This document shows, piece after piece, positions 36,726-46,975 of a stretch of 64,000 bases of DNA. Under the pieces are notes generated by a model. It did not search any database. It had not been told where the DNA came from and saw nothing but the letters and a program-made list of their open reading frames with translations. The translations under genes were made by a program, and so were the position numbers. Origin of the DNA: Acinetobacter guerrae (GTDB taxonomy: Bacteria > Pseudomonadota > Gammaproteobacteria > Pseudomonadales > Moraxellaceae); assembly GCF_009372255.1 (NCBI RefSeq), contig NZ_LXGN01000001.1:496001-560000 (forward strand). Direction: 5' to 3'. The number at the start of each line of letters is the position of its first letter. Position 1 is the stretch's first letter.

Positions 36726-39437
36726 TTATTCTTCAGTAATATCATCATTTTGTGAAACTGAATCTTCTGGTTGAGTTTCAGATGCTTCCTCTTCTATCAA
36801 CTGAGGAATCTCATCATCTTCTTCGACTGCTTCGATAGAAACAACACCAACTAGTGTTTCGCCATCACTTAAACGAATGAGACGAACACCTTGTGCATTA
36901 CGCCCAGTCGTTGCTACTTCTGCTGCACGTGTACGGACTAATGTGCCACCATCCGAAATCAACATTAGCTCTTTGGTTTCATCGATCGAAACCGCACCCA
37001 CCAATTCACCATTACGCTCAGAAGTTTTAATTGCAATTACGCCCTTACCGCCACGTTTTTTGGTTGGGAAATCATCTACAGGTGTACGCTTACCATAGCC
37101 GTTGGCACTAGCACATAAGACTTCACCTGTTTCTGGCACAACGACCAACGATACAATACGAGTCACAAGATTTGAATCTGAATCATCATTTTCATCTGAA
37201 TCGTCATTTTCAATATCTGTATCATCAGCATCAAGCGTCGCAGCCAAAGTCACGCGCATACCACGTACACCTTTGGCGGTACGTCCCATTGCACGAACAT
37301 CGGTTTCGGCAAAACGAATCGCTTTACCTTCGTTCGAGAATAACATGATTTGTTGTTGACCATCTGTAATGGCAACCCCAATCAACGTATCTTCTTCGTT
37401 CAACTCAATGGCACGTAAACCATTTGAACGAATATTTGCAAACTGTTCAAGTTCTACACGTTTTACCGTTCCTGAAGCTGTTGCCATGAAGACATAGTGA
37501 TTTTCGAGGAATTCAGTTAAAGGTAAAATTGCAGTAATGGTTTCATTGGCATCTAGTGGCAATAAGTTGACCATTGGGCGGCCTTTTGCTCCACGAGAAG
37601 CCTGCGGTACTTCAAACACTTTCAAACGATAGACCTTACCAACATTGGTAAAGCACAATACGGTTGCATGATTCGATGCCACGATAAGATGCTGAATAAT
37701 ATCATCATCTTTCATCGAGGTTGCAGATTTACCACGACCACCACGACGCTGTGCCTGATAGTCTGAAAGTGGCTGTGTCTTGGCATAACCTGTTTGAGAA
37801 ACAGTCAATACCACTTGCTCTTCTGGAATCAAATCTTCACGGCAGAAATCAATACGAGATTCAATAATTTCGGTACGACGTGCATCACCATATTGTTGAA
37901 GAATTTGTGCAAGTTCTTCACGAATCACACCCATCAATAAATTGAAGTCATTTAAAATGGCTGTAAGTTCAGCAATCTGACCCAAAATCTCAGTATATTC
38001 AGCATGTAACTTGTCTTGTTCAAGACCCGTTAAACGATGTAGGCGAAGTTCAAGAATTGCTGCAACTTGTGTCGGTGACAAACGATAAGTAGAACCAGAC
38101 AAGCCAAATGGACGATTTGGATCCTCACCTTCGATTTCATCTGGACGTACTGAAATTGCACCCGCTTTTTCAAGTAAAGCAGTGACACCACCACCTGCCC
38201 ATTCGCCCGCCTGCAAACGCTCACGCGCTTCTGCTGGATTTGCAGAAGTTTTGATGGTTTCAATAATTTCATCAATATTGGCAAGGGCAACAGTGAGACC
38301 TTCCAAAATATGACCACGTTCACGTGCCTTACGCAATTCAAACATGGTACGGCGCGTCACAACTTCCTGACGATGACGAATAAATGCCGCAATGATATCT
38401 TTTAGATTCATTAATTTTGGTTGTCCGTTATCCAGACATACCATATTGATACTAAAAGAATTTTCTAATTGAGTATTTAAAAACAGGTTATTAACAATAA
38501 CTTCTGCGTTTTCACCACGCTTCAAATCAATCGCGATCCGCATACCATCTTTATCAGACTCATCGCGAAGCTCAGAAATTCCTTCCAGTTTTTTCTCTTT
38601 CACCAATTCAGCAATACGTTCAATCACACGTGCTTTATTGACCTGATATGGAATTTCTGTGAAAACAATCGTAGTACGACCTGTTTTCTGATCTTCTTCA
38701 AAATGGTATTTACCGCGAATATGTAAACGACCTTTACCTGTACGGTAAGCATCTACAATACCTGACTTACCATAAATAATACCGCCAGTTGGGAAATCAG
38801 GGCCGGTTATATGTTCCATCAATCCTTCAATTGAAATGTTCGGATTATCTGCATAGGCAAGACATGCATGAATCACTTCATTCAAGTTATGCGGCGCCAT
38901 ATTGGTTGCCATACCGACAGCAATACCCGCAGCACCATTGATTAATAAATTAGGAACACGCGTTGGCAAAACTTCAGGAATACGTTCTGAACCGTCATAG
39001 TTATCGACCCAATCTACTGTATCTTTTTCAAGATCTGCCAATAACTCGTGAGTAAGTCTTGTCATACGGACTTCGGTATAACGCATCGCCGCAGCGCTAT
39101 CACCATCGACAGAACCAAAGTTACCCTGACCATCAACCAAAAGATAACGGAGACTAAAATCCTGTGCCATACGAACAATGGTATCGTAAACAGCAGTATC
39201 ACCATGCGGGTGATATTTACCGATCACATCACCCACCACACGAGCAGACTTTTTATAAGCTTTATTATAATCGTTACCTAGCTCGTGCATCGCATAGAGC
39301 ACACGACGATGAACTGGTTTCAGGCCGTCTCTCACATCAGGTAATGCACGTGAAACAATTACACTCATTGCATAATCGAGATATGAGTTTTTTAACTCAT
39401 CTTCAATGGCAATCGGTCGGATTTCCGATACGCTCAT
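36726..39437 (-). CDS. gyrA: DNA gyrase subunit A
   Basis: The protein has the breakage-reunion domain with catalytic Tyr120 ([11 protein letters not shown]), the GyrA box region QRRGGRGK near residue 563 and a C-terminal beta-pinwheel. The quinolone-resistance region reads [11 protein letters not shown], with Thr81 where many Acinetobacter have Ser; Asp85 occupies the second key position. The pinwheel carries an acidic insert at about 741-759 ([19 protein letters not shown]), and the C-terminus ends in another acidic tail. At 903 residues it is slightly longer than E. coli GyrA (875), mainly because of these. It is monocistronic with an extended -10 promoter upstream. Confidence 0.97.
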   Translation of the reverse strand: MSVSEIRPIAIEDELKNSYLDYAMSVIVSRALPDVRDGLKPVHRRVLYAMHELGNDYNKAYKKSARVVGDVIGKYHPHGDTAVYDTIVRMAQDFSLRYLLVDGQGNFGSVDGDSAAAMRYTEVRMTRLTHELLADLEKDTVDWVDNYDGSERIPEVLPTRVPNLLINGAAGIAVGMATNMAPHNLNEVIHACLAYADNPNISIEGLMEHITGPDFPTGGIIYGKSGIVDAYRTGKGRLHIRGKYHFEEDQKTGRTTIVFTEIPYQVNKARVIERIAELVKEKKLEGISELRDESDKDGMRIAIDLKRGENAEVIVNNLFLNTQLENSFSINMVCLDNGQPKLMNLKDIIAAFIRHRQEVVTRRTMFELRKARERGHILEGLTVALANIDEIIETIKTSANPAEARERLQAGEWAGGGVTALLEKAGAISVRPDEIEGEDPNRPFGLSGSTYRLSPTQVAAILELRLHRLTGLEQDKLHAEYTEILGQIAELTAILNDFNLLMGVIREELAQILQQYGDARRTEIIESRIDFCREDLIPEEQVVLTVSQTGYAKTQPLSDYQAQRRGGRGKSATSMKDDDIIQHLIVASNHATVLCFTNVGKVYRLKVFEVPQASRGAKGRPMVNLLPLDANETITAILPLTEFLENHYVFMATASGTVKRVELEQFANIRSNGLRAIELNEEDTLIGVAITDGQQQIMLFSNEGKAIRFAETDVRAMGRTAKGVRGMRVTLAATLDADDTDIENDDSDENDDSDSNLVTRIVSLVVVPETGEVLCASANGYGKRTPVDDFPTKKRGGKGVIAIKTSERNGELVGAVSIDETKELMLISDGGTLVRTRAAEVATTGRNAQGVRLIRLSDGETLVGVVSIEAVEEDDEIPQLIEEEASETQPEDSVSQNDDITEE

Positions 39438-39833
39438 GCATACTCCTTTCTATGCAGCAAAGCAAAAGCTAGCCACAATTTATGTATTAATCTCGCAAAA
39501 CTTAGTTCAAAAAGCTGAACTAAAAGTAAAAAACATAGCAAGAAAGTATAGCATAAATCATGCGGAGAATGTGATGGATTAATACAGCTTACCCTTTAAT
39601 ATTTGAGTAAATTTATGCTGAAAAAACAGACAGTTCCAAAGTTTAATTAGCAATGGAATAAATCAAATACTTAGCGCACATTGTTTTATAAAATTTGTGA
39701 AATATTTAACAGCAAAATAGCCAAAACCATATTATTTTTATCATTTCTAATAAAAAACGCCCTGAGCAAAACAGTAAAGCATCGCTTTAACTGCTTGCAC
39801 AAGAGCGTTTCATAAACTTAATTCAATAACGAA
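39438..39833. other. 396-bp intergenic region with gyrA promoter and etf terminator
   Basis: AT-rich and non-coding. On the minus strand an extended -10 (TGCTATACT, 39553..39545) is a likely gyrA promoter with a roughly 100-nt leader. The etfBA terminator occupies 39752..39811. Confidence 0.55.
39752..39811 (-). terminator. Long terminator hairpin of etfBA
   Basis: A long, interrupted stem (outer AAACGC/GCGTTT, inner AGTAAAGC/GCTTTAACT) ends in an A run on the left that is the U-tract for the minus-strand operon. Confidence 0.85.
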
Positions 39834-40772
39834 TTAAAGCTTAGATACCAATTCAGGTACAACAGTGTTCAAATCGCCAACTAACCAGTAGTCAGCAACG
39901 CTGTTGATTGGTGCTTCTTCGTCTTTGTTGATTGCAACAATGACTTTAGAGTCTTTCATACCTGCCAAGTGCTGAATCGCACCAGAGATACCCACAGCAA
40001 CATATAGATCAGGCGCAACGATTTTACCTGTTTGACCAACTTGGAAGTCGTTTGGAACGAAACCAGCATCAACGGCAGCACGTGATGCACCTTGTGCAGC
40101 ACCTAGTTTGTCCGCTAATGGATCAAGAACTTTATGATAGTTCTCGCCAGAACCGACACCACGACCGCCAGAAACAACGATACGTGCAGCAGTTAATTCT
40201 GGACGATCAAGTTTTACAATTTCTTCATTAACGAAAGAAGAAACACCAGCATCAGCCGCTTCACCAACAGTTTCAACCGCAGCAGAACCACCTTCAGCAG
40301 CAACAGGATCAAATGCTGTACCACGTACAGTACCTACAATCACTGCTTCATCAGATTGAACAGTTGCAATTGCGTTACCTGCGTAAATTGGACGCTTAAA
40401 TGTGTTTGCAGATTCAACAGAAATAATATCTGTAATCATGCTCACATCAAGCAATGCCGCAGCGCGTGGCAAAATGTTTTTACCTGTTGTGGTTGAAGCT
40501 GCTAAAACGTATTTATAGCCACCTTCTTTCACAACATCAGCAATCAGTTTTGCAACATTTTCAGCTAATTGGTTAGCATAAAGTGCATTGTCTGCAAGTA
40601 ATACTTTGCTTACACCAGCAACTTTAGCCGCAGCATCTGCTACACCTTGAGCACCAGAACCAGCTACCAATACAGCAATATCACCACCGATTTTTTGAGC
40701 TGCTGCAACAACGTTTAACGTTGCACCGTTAAGTGCTTGGTTGTTGTGTTCAGCGATTACTAAAATACTCAT
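39834..40772 (-). CDS. etfA: Electron transfer flavoprotein alpha subunit
   Basis: The 312-residue protein matches EtfA: ILVIAEHNNQ at the N-terminus and the FAD-binding C-terminal block with VVSGGRGVGS near residue 202 and VGQTGKIVAPDLYVAVGISGAIQH near 248. With EtfB it takes electrons from acyl-CoA and other dehydrogenases and passes them to ETF:quinone oxidoreductase. It starts 17 bp after etfB, so the pair is one operon ending at the terminator at 39752. Confidence 0.96.
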   Translation of the reverse strand: MSILVIAEHNNQALNGATLNVVAAAQKIGGDIAVLVAGSGAQGVADAAAKVAGVSKVLLADNALYANQLAENVAKLIADVVKEGGYKYVLAASTTTGKNILPRAAALLDVSMITDIISVESANTFKRPIYAGNAIATVQSDEAVIVGTVRGTAFDPVAAEGGSAAVETVGEAADAGVSSFVNEEIVKLDRPELTAARIVVSGGRGVGSGENYHKVLDPLADKLGAAQGASRAAVDAGFVPNDFQVGQTGKIVAPDLYVAVGISGAIQHLAGMKDSKVIVAINKDEEAPINSVADYWLVGDLNTVVPELVSKL

Positions 40773-40789
40773 GATTTTATCCTTCTGTA

Positions 40790-41539
40790 TTAGATCACTT
40801 TCGCTTCATTTTTTAATTTTTCAACAAGTTCGTCTACAGACTTCACTTGTACGCCAGCTTTACGCTCAGCAGGTGGCTCAACTTTAACTGTTTTAAGTTT
40901 AGTCCCTGTAGCAACACCATAATCAGCAGGTGATTTGGTATCGAGCGGTTTTTTACGCGCTTTCATAATATTTGGAAGAGCAGCGTAGCGTGGCTCATTC
41001 AAACGTAAGTCAGTGGTAATAATCGCAGGAAGCGTAAGTTCAACAGTTTGTAAACCACCGTCAATTTCACGAGTCACTTGAACTTTTCCGCCATCAACTT
41101 TTACTTCTGAAGCAAAAGTACCTTGACCTGCACCAAGTAATGCAGCAAGCATTTGACCAACTTGGTTTGAGTCGTCATCAATTGCTTGTTTACCAAGAAG
41201 AATTAATTCTGGTTTTTCTTGTTCTACAACGCCTTTAAGAATTTTGGCAACTTCCAAAGCACCAATCTCATCAGCTGTTTCAACCAAGATACCACGATCC
41301 GCACCAAGCGCCATTGCAGAACGGATTTGTTCTTGCGCTTCTTTAGGTCCGACAGAAACCACCACGATTTCAGATACTGTTCCTTTTTCTTTTAAGCGAA
41401 CCGCTTCTTCCACTGCGATTTCACAGAATGGGTTAATTGACATTTTAACGTTAGTAAGGTCAACCCCACTATTGTCCGGCTTAACGCGAACTTTAACGTT
41501 GGCATCAACCACACGTTTTACAGCAACAAGAGCCTTCAT
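40790..41539 (-). CDS. etfB: Electron transfer flavoprotein beta subunit
   Basis: The 249-residue protein matches Etf[20 protein letters not shown] at the start, [18 protein letters not shown] near 37, [10 protein letters not shown] near 76 and [13 protein letters not shown] near 116, with the AMP-binding loop conserved. It is the first gene of etfBA. AGGAT lies 9 nt upstream of the ATG. The upstream 427-bp gap holds its promoter. Confidence 0.96.
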   Translation of the reverse strand: MKALVAVKRVVDANVKVRVKPDNSGVDLTNVKMSINPFCEIAVEEAVRLKEKGTVSEIVVVSVGPKEAQEQIRSAMALGADRGILVETADEIGALEVAKILKGVVEQEKPELILLGKQAIDDDSNQVGQMLAALLGAGQGTFASEVKVDGGKVQVTREIDGGLQTVELTLPAIITTDLRLNEPRYAALPNIMKARKKPLDTKSPADYGVATGTKLKTVKVEPPAERKAGVQVKSVDELVEKLKNEAKVI

Positions 41540-41966
41540 GTAATCCTCGGCTGTTTAGCAAGTAAATGTTGAGAAGAGTTATATTAACGCTTCATATTGA
41601 ATTTTTTAGGTGCTTTATCTTGCAATGTGTTTGGCATTTCGGTCAAGTCACAATTACACCAACATTGCGAAAAAGTCGTAAAAAGCCTGAAATGGTCAGT
41701 TCATTGTTTTTTTTATTGAATGTTTCCTTATGAAATTACAGCAGTTTTTATATTTTATTAATATTTGATTTATAATATGTTTTATTTTGATTTATTTCAT
41801 CAGTATGACTGATAGCCCAATTTATTTGTTTAGCTTTTATACAAAACAGGATATTTGAGTAATACTGACTCATCAGATCAAAAATGTCAGTCCAGTATTT
41901 TTTAGGAACTTAAAGCGATAGAAATGTAACAATAAAAATCAGTTCATCACTTTTATTCAAAAAACA
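41540..41966. other. 427-bp intergenic region with orphan hairpin
   Basis: No ORF. It contains the etfB promoter region, an ATCAGT-ATG-ACTGAT dyad at 41799..41813, a TATAAT on the plus strand at 41771 and a terminator-like hairpin at 41861..41903 not associated with any known plus-strand gene. Confidence 0.5.
41861..41903 (+). terminator. Orphan terminator-like hairpin
   Basis: AATACTGACT pairs with AGTC-C-AGTATT (one bulge) around an 18-nt loop and is followed by six T residues on the plus strand. Both flanking genes are on the minus strand, so it may end an unannotated small RNA. Confidence 0.5.
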
Positions 41967-42875
41967 TTAGGCTCTTGGATGAGCTTTATCATAAGTTTGT
42001 GCTAAATGATCAAAATCAATATGCGTATAAATTTGAGTCGTACTCAAATTGGTATGCCCTAACATTTCCTGTACTGAACGTAAATCACCACTGGCACTTA
42101 GCATATGACTGGCAAAACAATGCCGTAATAAATGCGGATGCAAATCTACATTAACCCCTGCGCGTTGTGCCTGAATTTTAACTCTAGATTCAATTTGCCT
42201 TGGTGTAAGTACGCCGCCTTTTTGCGATACAAAAACAGGGCTATTGGCTAAAAAACTACCTTTCCAAATTTTATACATTTGCAACCATTGACCTAAACTA
42301 TGTTTAGCCTTGCTTCCAAATGGAATCACCCGTGTTTTATTACCTTTACCTGTGACACGTACTAACTGTCGGGTAAAATCAAGATCATTCATTTTTAAAC
42401 TTTGCAATTCTGCCAAACGTAGACCACTCGAATAAAGCAATTCCAGCATAGCTTTATCACGTATCCAAAGTTGCTGATCTTTAATTTTTTCAGGAGCAGG
42501 TTGATCCAGTATCTGATTGACTGTTTCGATATCAATCATCCCTGGTAATGGGCGCGCTTTACGCTTGAGTTTAAAATCCTCCGTTGGGTTCATATTAAGA
42601 TAATGGCTTTGCTGCGCCCACTTCATAAACTGACGAATTGCAGATAAATGACGCTGAATACTGCTACTACTCAAATTTGACTGTTCAACTTTGTAGGCCA
42701 GATATTCACGTAAATCAGACGCTTCAATCTCACTTAAATTTAGTTTTTTAGTTTCACAAAACACAAAAAAATCGGTCAAATCTCGGTGATATGCATAAAT
42801 CGTATGTTCAGACTGATTTTGAATCGTGCGCTCTTTTAGCCACATTTCGAGGAGTTGATGGTTATTTATTTTCAC
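41967..42875 (-). CDS. xerC: Tyrosine recombinase XerC
   Basis: All catalytic residues of the tyrosine recombinases are visible: Arg153 (SSGLRLAEL), Lys177, His248 and Arg251 (HPHLLRHCFASHML), His274 (MLGHTNLSTT) and Tyr283 (QIYTHIDFDHLAQ). The C-terminal YDKAHPRA is the XerC hallmark and separates it from XerD. With XerD it resolves chromosome dimers at dif. It is the last gene of a run sseB, hydrolase, xerC with gaps of 42 and 16 bp. Confidence 0.95.
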   Translation of the reverse strand: MKINNHQLLEMWLKERTIQNQSEHTIYAYHRDLTDFFVFCETKKLNLSEIEASDLREYLAYKVEQSNLSSSSIQRHLSAIRQFMKWAQQSHYLNMNPTEDFKLKRKARPLPGMIDIETVNQILDQPAPEKIKDQQLWIRDKAMLELLYSSGLRLAELQSLKMNDLDFTRQLVRVTGKGNKTRVIPFGSKAKHSLGQWLQMYKIWKGSFLANSPVFVSQKGGVLTPRQIESRVKIQAQRAGVNVDLHPHLLRHCFASHMLSASGDLRSVQEMLGHTNLSTTQIYTHIDFDHLAQTYDKAHPRA

Positions 42876-42891
42876 CTCATTGCCCCGTATT

Positions 42892-43521
42892 TTAATTTAA
42901 AAGGTTCATATCAAGCTGACTTAAATATAACACAATTTCCTGCGCCACCTGTTCTGCATAACGATGGGCTAAGTCATGTTCCCCACCGTGAATGATCTTA
43001 AATTTTGCATTTTGGAAAGATTGCTCCAGATATTGCCCGACTTCTACAGGGCTGACCAAGTCATGATCGCCCCAGATTAGTAAAATTTTCTGCTGAATCT
43101 GAGCAAGTTGAGATTCATAATTTATTTTGGTGGTGATAAACCAGTCAGGATAGTTTAAAAATTCTTTCGCATAACTTTGTCGCCAATCTGCGACATTAAA
43201 CTGGCTTAGATCGATACCACCTGATGTGGCAATTAAAACTAACCCCTGTATCAATTCAGGCTTTTTTAAAGCCGCCGCGACTGCAAAAATTCCACCCATA
43301 GATTGAGCAACCAAGATACATGGATGGTCAATTTTATCCAGTACATAGTGCTGTAATTGCTCAAAGTTATGGATATCTGGATGAGCAGGTTCATTGCCAA
43401 AAGCAGGATAAGCAATGATTTGTGTGCTGATATTTTTAGGTAAATTTTTAATTAAGGGTAACCAAAAATCTGTACGACCTGATGCACCAGGAAGAAAGAT
43501 TAACTGTTTTGTCGTATTCAT
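42892..43521 (-). CDS. Small alpha/beta hydrolase
   Basis: The 209-residue protein has the alpha/beta hydrolase core: FLPGASGRTDFW at the N-terminus, nucleophile Ser in LVAQSMGGIFAVAA near 89, LLIWGDHDLVSP near 165 and the catalytic His in GGEHDLAHRY near 189. There is no signal peptide. It is smaller than typical esterases and lacks a cap domain. Substrate is unknown. Its position 16 bp upstream of xerC indicates co-transcription but not shared function. Confidence 0.82.
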   Translation of the reverse strand: MNTTKQLIFLPGASGRTDFWLPLIKNLPKNISTQIIAYPAFGNEPAHPDIHNFEQLQHYVLDKIDHPCILVAQSMGGIFAVAAALKKPELIQGLVLIATSGGIDLSQFNVADWRQSYAKEFLNYPDWFITTKINYESQLAQIQQKILLIWGDHDLVSPVEVGQYLEQSFQNAKFKIIHGGEHDLAHRYAEQVAQEIVLYLSQLDMNLLN

Positions 43522-43563
43522 CTTTTAATTTCTAAGCATCTGTTTCCAATTTCTTATCTTGCA

Positions 43564-44364
43564 TTACCTTTTAGAAAATAGCTGCGCAAAGAACCCCTTT
43601 TTTATATTTTGACGCTGATAAAAAGGCACTGTTTCAAGCAAGTAGCCTGATAAACCTGAAGATTCATGGGGATCAATCATAAAAATATCGACCACCTCAC
43701 CAAGACTATCGTAGGCCACCTGACCAATTTGATTGATTAGAATTTGGTTTCTCTCTGCTATATTGAGCAATACGCCCACCACTAGAACTGGTTTTTCATC
43801 TCGTGCGGGATTGTGCATTAAAGCCAAATACGCTTTTTCAATCTCTGCATGCTGTCGAAAATATTTATTCAGTTGCTCAACCATCTGATGAGGATATTGT
43901 GAAGGTTGTGCCAATAACACTTGCGTATCTTGTTGCGCAACAAATTGCTCCAGTGGAGCAACACTATTTTGCTCTAAAAGACTTTTTATTTCTTCTGGAA
44001 TAAATTCTTTGCCATAAGGAAGATTTGGATTCAGCATCAAATGATCTCCCAAGGTTATATTAAACAACTCGCGGGTATCCATATGCAAGTAGCTTTCTTG
44101 CTGCTCGATTGCTTTACTTAAACTATCTACAGATAAGAAAAAAGGAACAATTGATCTGCCCTCTTGATTTTGCCATTTCCTTAAATAGATATGATTACCT
44201 TGTTGCAGCTCGACTAAACCATGACGATTGTGTTGTTGAGTATCAGTTGTACCTAAACAATACACATGACCATTTAATAATTTCTCTAGAAATTCTGGGC
44301 GATAAGCAGGTTCATTTGCTGCTTTTTGAAGAAGTTCTTCTAAATACTTTTCTTGTTTGTCCAT
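43564..44364 (-). CDS. SseB family protein
   Basis: The 266-residue protein has an SseB N-terminal region (FYR-like VELQQGNHIYLRKWQNQEG, IVPFFLSVDSL near 82-92) and an SseB C-terminal domain (YFRQHAEIEKAYLALM, KPVLVVGVLL, VDIFMI). E. coli SseB overexpression gives enhanced serine sensitivity, but its molecular role is unclear. It is the first gene of the sseB-hydrolase-xerC run. The C-terminus ends FFAQLFSKR. Confidence 0.78.
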   Translation of the reverse strand: MDKQEKYLEELLQKAANEPAYRPEFLEKLLNGHVYCLGTTDTQQHNRHGLVELQQGNHIYLRKWQNQEGRSIVPFFLSVDSLSKAIEQQESYLHMDTRELFNITLGDHLMLNPNLPYGKEFIPEEIKSLLEQNSVAPLEQFVAQQDTQVLLAQPSQYPHQMVEQLNKYFRQHAEIEKAYLALMHNPARDEKPVLVVGVLLNIAERNQILINQIGQVAYDSLGEVVDIFMIDPHESSGLSGYLLETVPFYQRQNIKKGFFAQLFSKR

Positions 44365-44483
44365 GTATCTTTACTCAATATTTCATTTTTATAGAACATC
44401 TGATTGTTATAAGAAACCTCGGTACTTTTTTATCGTCATTGTTTTTACAGCAAAAATAGATAGTTTATATTTTAATGGAGATG

Positions 44484-44513
44484 ATAAGACTGGTTCGGTT
44501 GAACCAGTCTTAT
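44484..44513 (-). terminator. Hairpin after dapF
   Basis: A perfect 13-bp stem (ATAAGACTGGTTC) with a GGTT loop directly follows the dapF stop. The U-tract on the minus side is poor, so termination may be partial or the stem may protect the mRNA end. Confidence 0.6.
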
Positions 44514-44516
44514 TTG

Positions 44517-45362
44517 TTAACCTTGAAAATAACGTAAATCCAAACGCCCTTCATAAACTGTAGAAGTTGGCCCAGTCATCCAGACCACTTCCCCTTCGCG
44601 CCAAGCAATTTGCAACTTACCACCAGCCAATTCAACTTCAACCTCATTGGCGAGTAAACCACGACGCATGCCACTGACCGCTGCTGCACATGCTCCTGTA
44701 CCACAAGCCAGAGTTTCCCCCACGCCACGCTCAAAAACACGTAGACGTACATGTTTTTCATCCAAAATTTGCATAAAACCAGCATTTACCCTTTGCGGGA
44801 AACGTACATGCGATTCAACTTGTGGTCCAATGGTTGCGACATCCGCAGTTAATACATCTGGCACAATGGTTACAGCATGGGGATTGCCCATATTGACCAC
44901 ATCAATTTTCAGGCTTTGGTCATTGGCTAGCTCAAGGTGATAAAGTGCTTCAAACTCTTCAGTGACAAATGGAATTTCATTAGGCAAAAATTTAGGAAAG
45001 CCCATATTGACCCGTACCAAACCATTTGGTCCAAGTTCAGGTTCAACAATACCCGCTTTGGTTTGCACTTTGATTTTGGTTTTATTGGTCAGTTGGCGAT
45101 CATGCACAAAACGCGCAAAACAACGAACGCCATTACCACATTGCTCAACCTCAGAACCATCGGCATTAAAAATACGATATTTAAAATCTGCACTTGGAAA
45201 ATCGGGCGGTTCAACTATCAGAAGCTGATCAAAACCAATCCCAAAGTGACGATCAGCCATACGCTGAATGGTAGTAGTATCCAGATACGCACGTTGACTG
45301 ATTAAATCAACCACAACAAAGTCATTACCCAAGCCATGCATTTTTGTAAATTCAAGCAACAT
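44517..45362 (-). CDS. dapF: Diaminopimelate epimerase
   Basis: The two catalytic cysteines are visible: Cys75 in [13 protein letters not shown] and Cys220 in [12 protein letters not shown]. The [12 protein letters not shown] start is typical. It converts LL- to meso-diaminopimelate for lysine and peptidoglycan synthesis. It starts 5 bp after lysA, so the two are translated from the same mRNA, followed by the hairpin at 44484. Confidence 0.97.
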   Translation of the reverse strand: MLLEFTKMHGLGNDFVVVDLISQRAYLDTTTIQRMADRHFGIGFDQLLIVEPPDFPSADFKYRIFNADGSEVEQCGNGVRCFARFVHDRQLTNKTKIKVQTKAGIVEPELGPNGLVRVNMGFPKFLPNEIPFVTEEFEALYHLELANDQSLKIDVVNMGNPHAVTIVPDVLTADVATIGPQVESHVRFPQRVNAGFMQILDEKHVRLRVFERGVGETLACGTGACAAAVSGMRRGLLANEVEVELAGGKLQIAWREGEVVWMTGPTSTVYEGRLDLRYFQG

Positions 45363-45367
45363 GTTTT

Positions 45368-46618
45368 TTACTCCTCAGGTAATAAACGTTCTTTATCCCA
45401 TAATGATTCAATGGTCTCACGCTCACGAATTAAATGAGCTTGATCTGCATTCACCATCACTTCAGCAGCACGACCACGACTATTATAGTTTGAACTCATG
45501 ACAAAACCATAAGCGCCTGCACCCAGTACAGCCAAAACATCATTTTCTTTTAATGCCAATGTACGATCTTTGCCTAGAAAGTCTCCAGTTTCACAAATCG
45601 CACCAACAACATCCCAGGCTTTTTCTTCAACATCTGTATTGGTATCCACCGACTGAATATCCATCCACGCTTCATATAAGGATGGACGAATCAAATCATT
45701 CATCGCGGCATCAATAATCGCAAAATTACGATGATTGGTCGGTTTAAGCAGATCGACTTTGGTGAGTAATACACCTGCATTGGCACTAATACTACGTCCT
45801 GGCTCCATGTACACTTTCAAGCCTAATTTTTGCAGCGCAGGTTTTAACGCATTGGCATATTCTTCAACGCTTGGCGGTGTTTCATCTTTATAACAAACAC
45901 CTAAACCACCACCAATATCAATATGTTTGAGGTCGATACCAAGCTTTTTCAACTCAGCAATCATCACCATAACACGATCCAAAGCATCGACAAAAGGCTT
46001 GGTTTCAGTCAGTTGTGAACCGATATGACAATCAATTCCTACAACATCCAAATTAGATAAAGATGCCGCGTATTGATAGGTTTCATAAACCGTGTCACTA
46101 GGGATACCAAATTTATTTTCTTTCAATCCCGTTGAAATATAAGGATGAGTTTTGGCATCGACATCTGGATTGACACGTAATGAAATTGGGGCTTTTTTCC
46201 CAAGTTTTGCTGCAACTTTTTGAATACGATCCAATTCGGCATACGACTCAACATTGAAACAGGCAATTCCGACTTGCAGCGCTTTTTCAATATCTGCTTC
46301 TGACTTGCCTAAACCAGAAAATACGATTTTGGCTGGATCGCCACCCGCTGCCAACACGCGCGCAAGCTCACCCCCAGTCACAATATCAAAACCAGCCCCA
46401 AGCTTGGCTAATACATTCAACACCGCAAGGTTTGAGTTTGACTTCACCGCAAAGCAAATTTGATGGTCGATAAAATCAAAAGCACGATCCATATCCAGAT
46501 AATGTTTTTCAAAATCTGCTTTTGAATAAACATATAACGGTGTACCAAACTTTTCGGCAAGCTGAAGCAGTGAACATTGCTCAGCATGCAATATCCCTTG
46601 AATGCGGGAGAAACTCAT
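45368..46618 (-). CDS. lysA: Diaminopimelate decarboxylase
   Basis: This PLP-dependent enzyme has Lys59 in [13 protein letters not shown] as the Schiff-base residue, the IDCHIGSQ motif near residue 193, IDIGGGLG near 231, and [11 protein letters not shown] near 335. It makes lysine from meso-diaminopimelate, the product of DapF encoded next to it. It lies 24 bp after the lptM-like gene. Confidence 0.97.
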   Translation of the reverse strand: MSFSRIQGILHAEQCSLLQLAEKFGTPLYVYSKADFEKHYLDMDRAFDFIDHQICFAVKSNSNLAVLNVLAKLGAGFDIVTGGELARVLAAGGDPAKIVFSGLGKSEADIEKALQVGIACFNVESYAELDRIQKVAAKLGKKAPISLRVNPDVDAKTHPYISTGLKENKFGIPSDTVYETYQYAASLSNLDVVGIDCHIGSQLTETKPFVDALDRVMVMIAELKKLGIDLKHIDIGGGLGVCYKDETPPSVEEYANALKPALQKLGLKVYMEPGRSISANAGVLLTKVDLLKPTNHRNFAIIDAAMNDLIRPSLYEAWMDIQSVDTNTDVEEKAWDVVGAICETGDFLGKDRTLALKENDVLAVLGAGAYGFVMSSNYNSRGRAAEVMVNADQAHLIRERETIESLWDKERLLPEE

Positions 46619-46642
46619 GAATGTATCCTTATCTTTGAGACG

Positions 46643-46861
46643 TTAAGGGGATGGTGTAGGTTCTGAAGCTGAGGATTTTTCTTTTTCCTCAGTCGCATTT
46701 TTCTGAGCTTGTTGCTCAGCATCTTTAGATGAATACAGTAAATATTTGGCACGTTTGTCATAATTTGGATCAGAAGGTAACTGTAATGCACCTGACTGAC
46801 CGCATGCCGTGAGCGCAACACCGCTCAGTAATATACTGATAGAGCAAATGACTTTAAGCAT
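46643..46861 (-). CDS. lptM: LptM (YifL-like) lipoprotein
   Basis: The signal MLKVICSISILLSGVALTACG has lipobox LTAC and is followed by the conserved CGQSGALQLP motif of LptM, which helps assemble the LptDE lipopolysaccharide translocon. The rest is a Lys/Glu/Pro-rich tail. LptM next to lysA-dapF is the arrangement of E. coli yifL-dapF. Confidence 0.88.
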   Translation of the reverse strand: MLKVICSISILLSGVALTACGQSGALQLPSDPNYDKRAKYLLYSSKDAEQQAQKNATEEKEKSSASEPTPSP

Positions 46862-46929
46862 CTGAACACCGAACTTTTACAATTCGGAGCAGTATAGCGT
46901 GATCATCTCAGCAGCTAAAGTCTAAACAT

Positions 46930-46956
46930 AAAAAAACGCCAGTATAAACTGACGTT
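46930..46956 (-). terminator. Terminator of cycA-like gene
   Basis: AACGTCAGT/ACTGGCGTT stem on the minus strand with a TTAT loop, one G-U pair and a following T run. Confidence 0.85.
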
Positions 46957-46975
46957 ATTGAGGGTTTACTCAGAC

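Noticed and set aside
41244..41543. Open frame antisense to etfB
   Set aside because: Low-complexity Ser/Thr translation opposite a conserved gene; a shadow.
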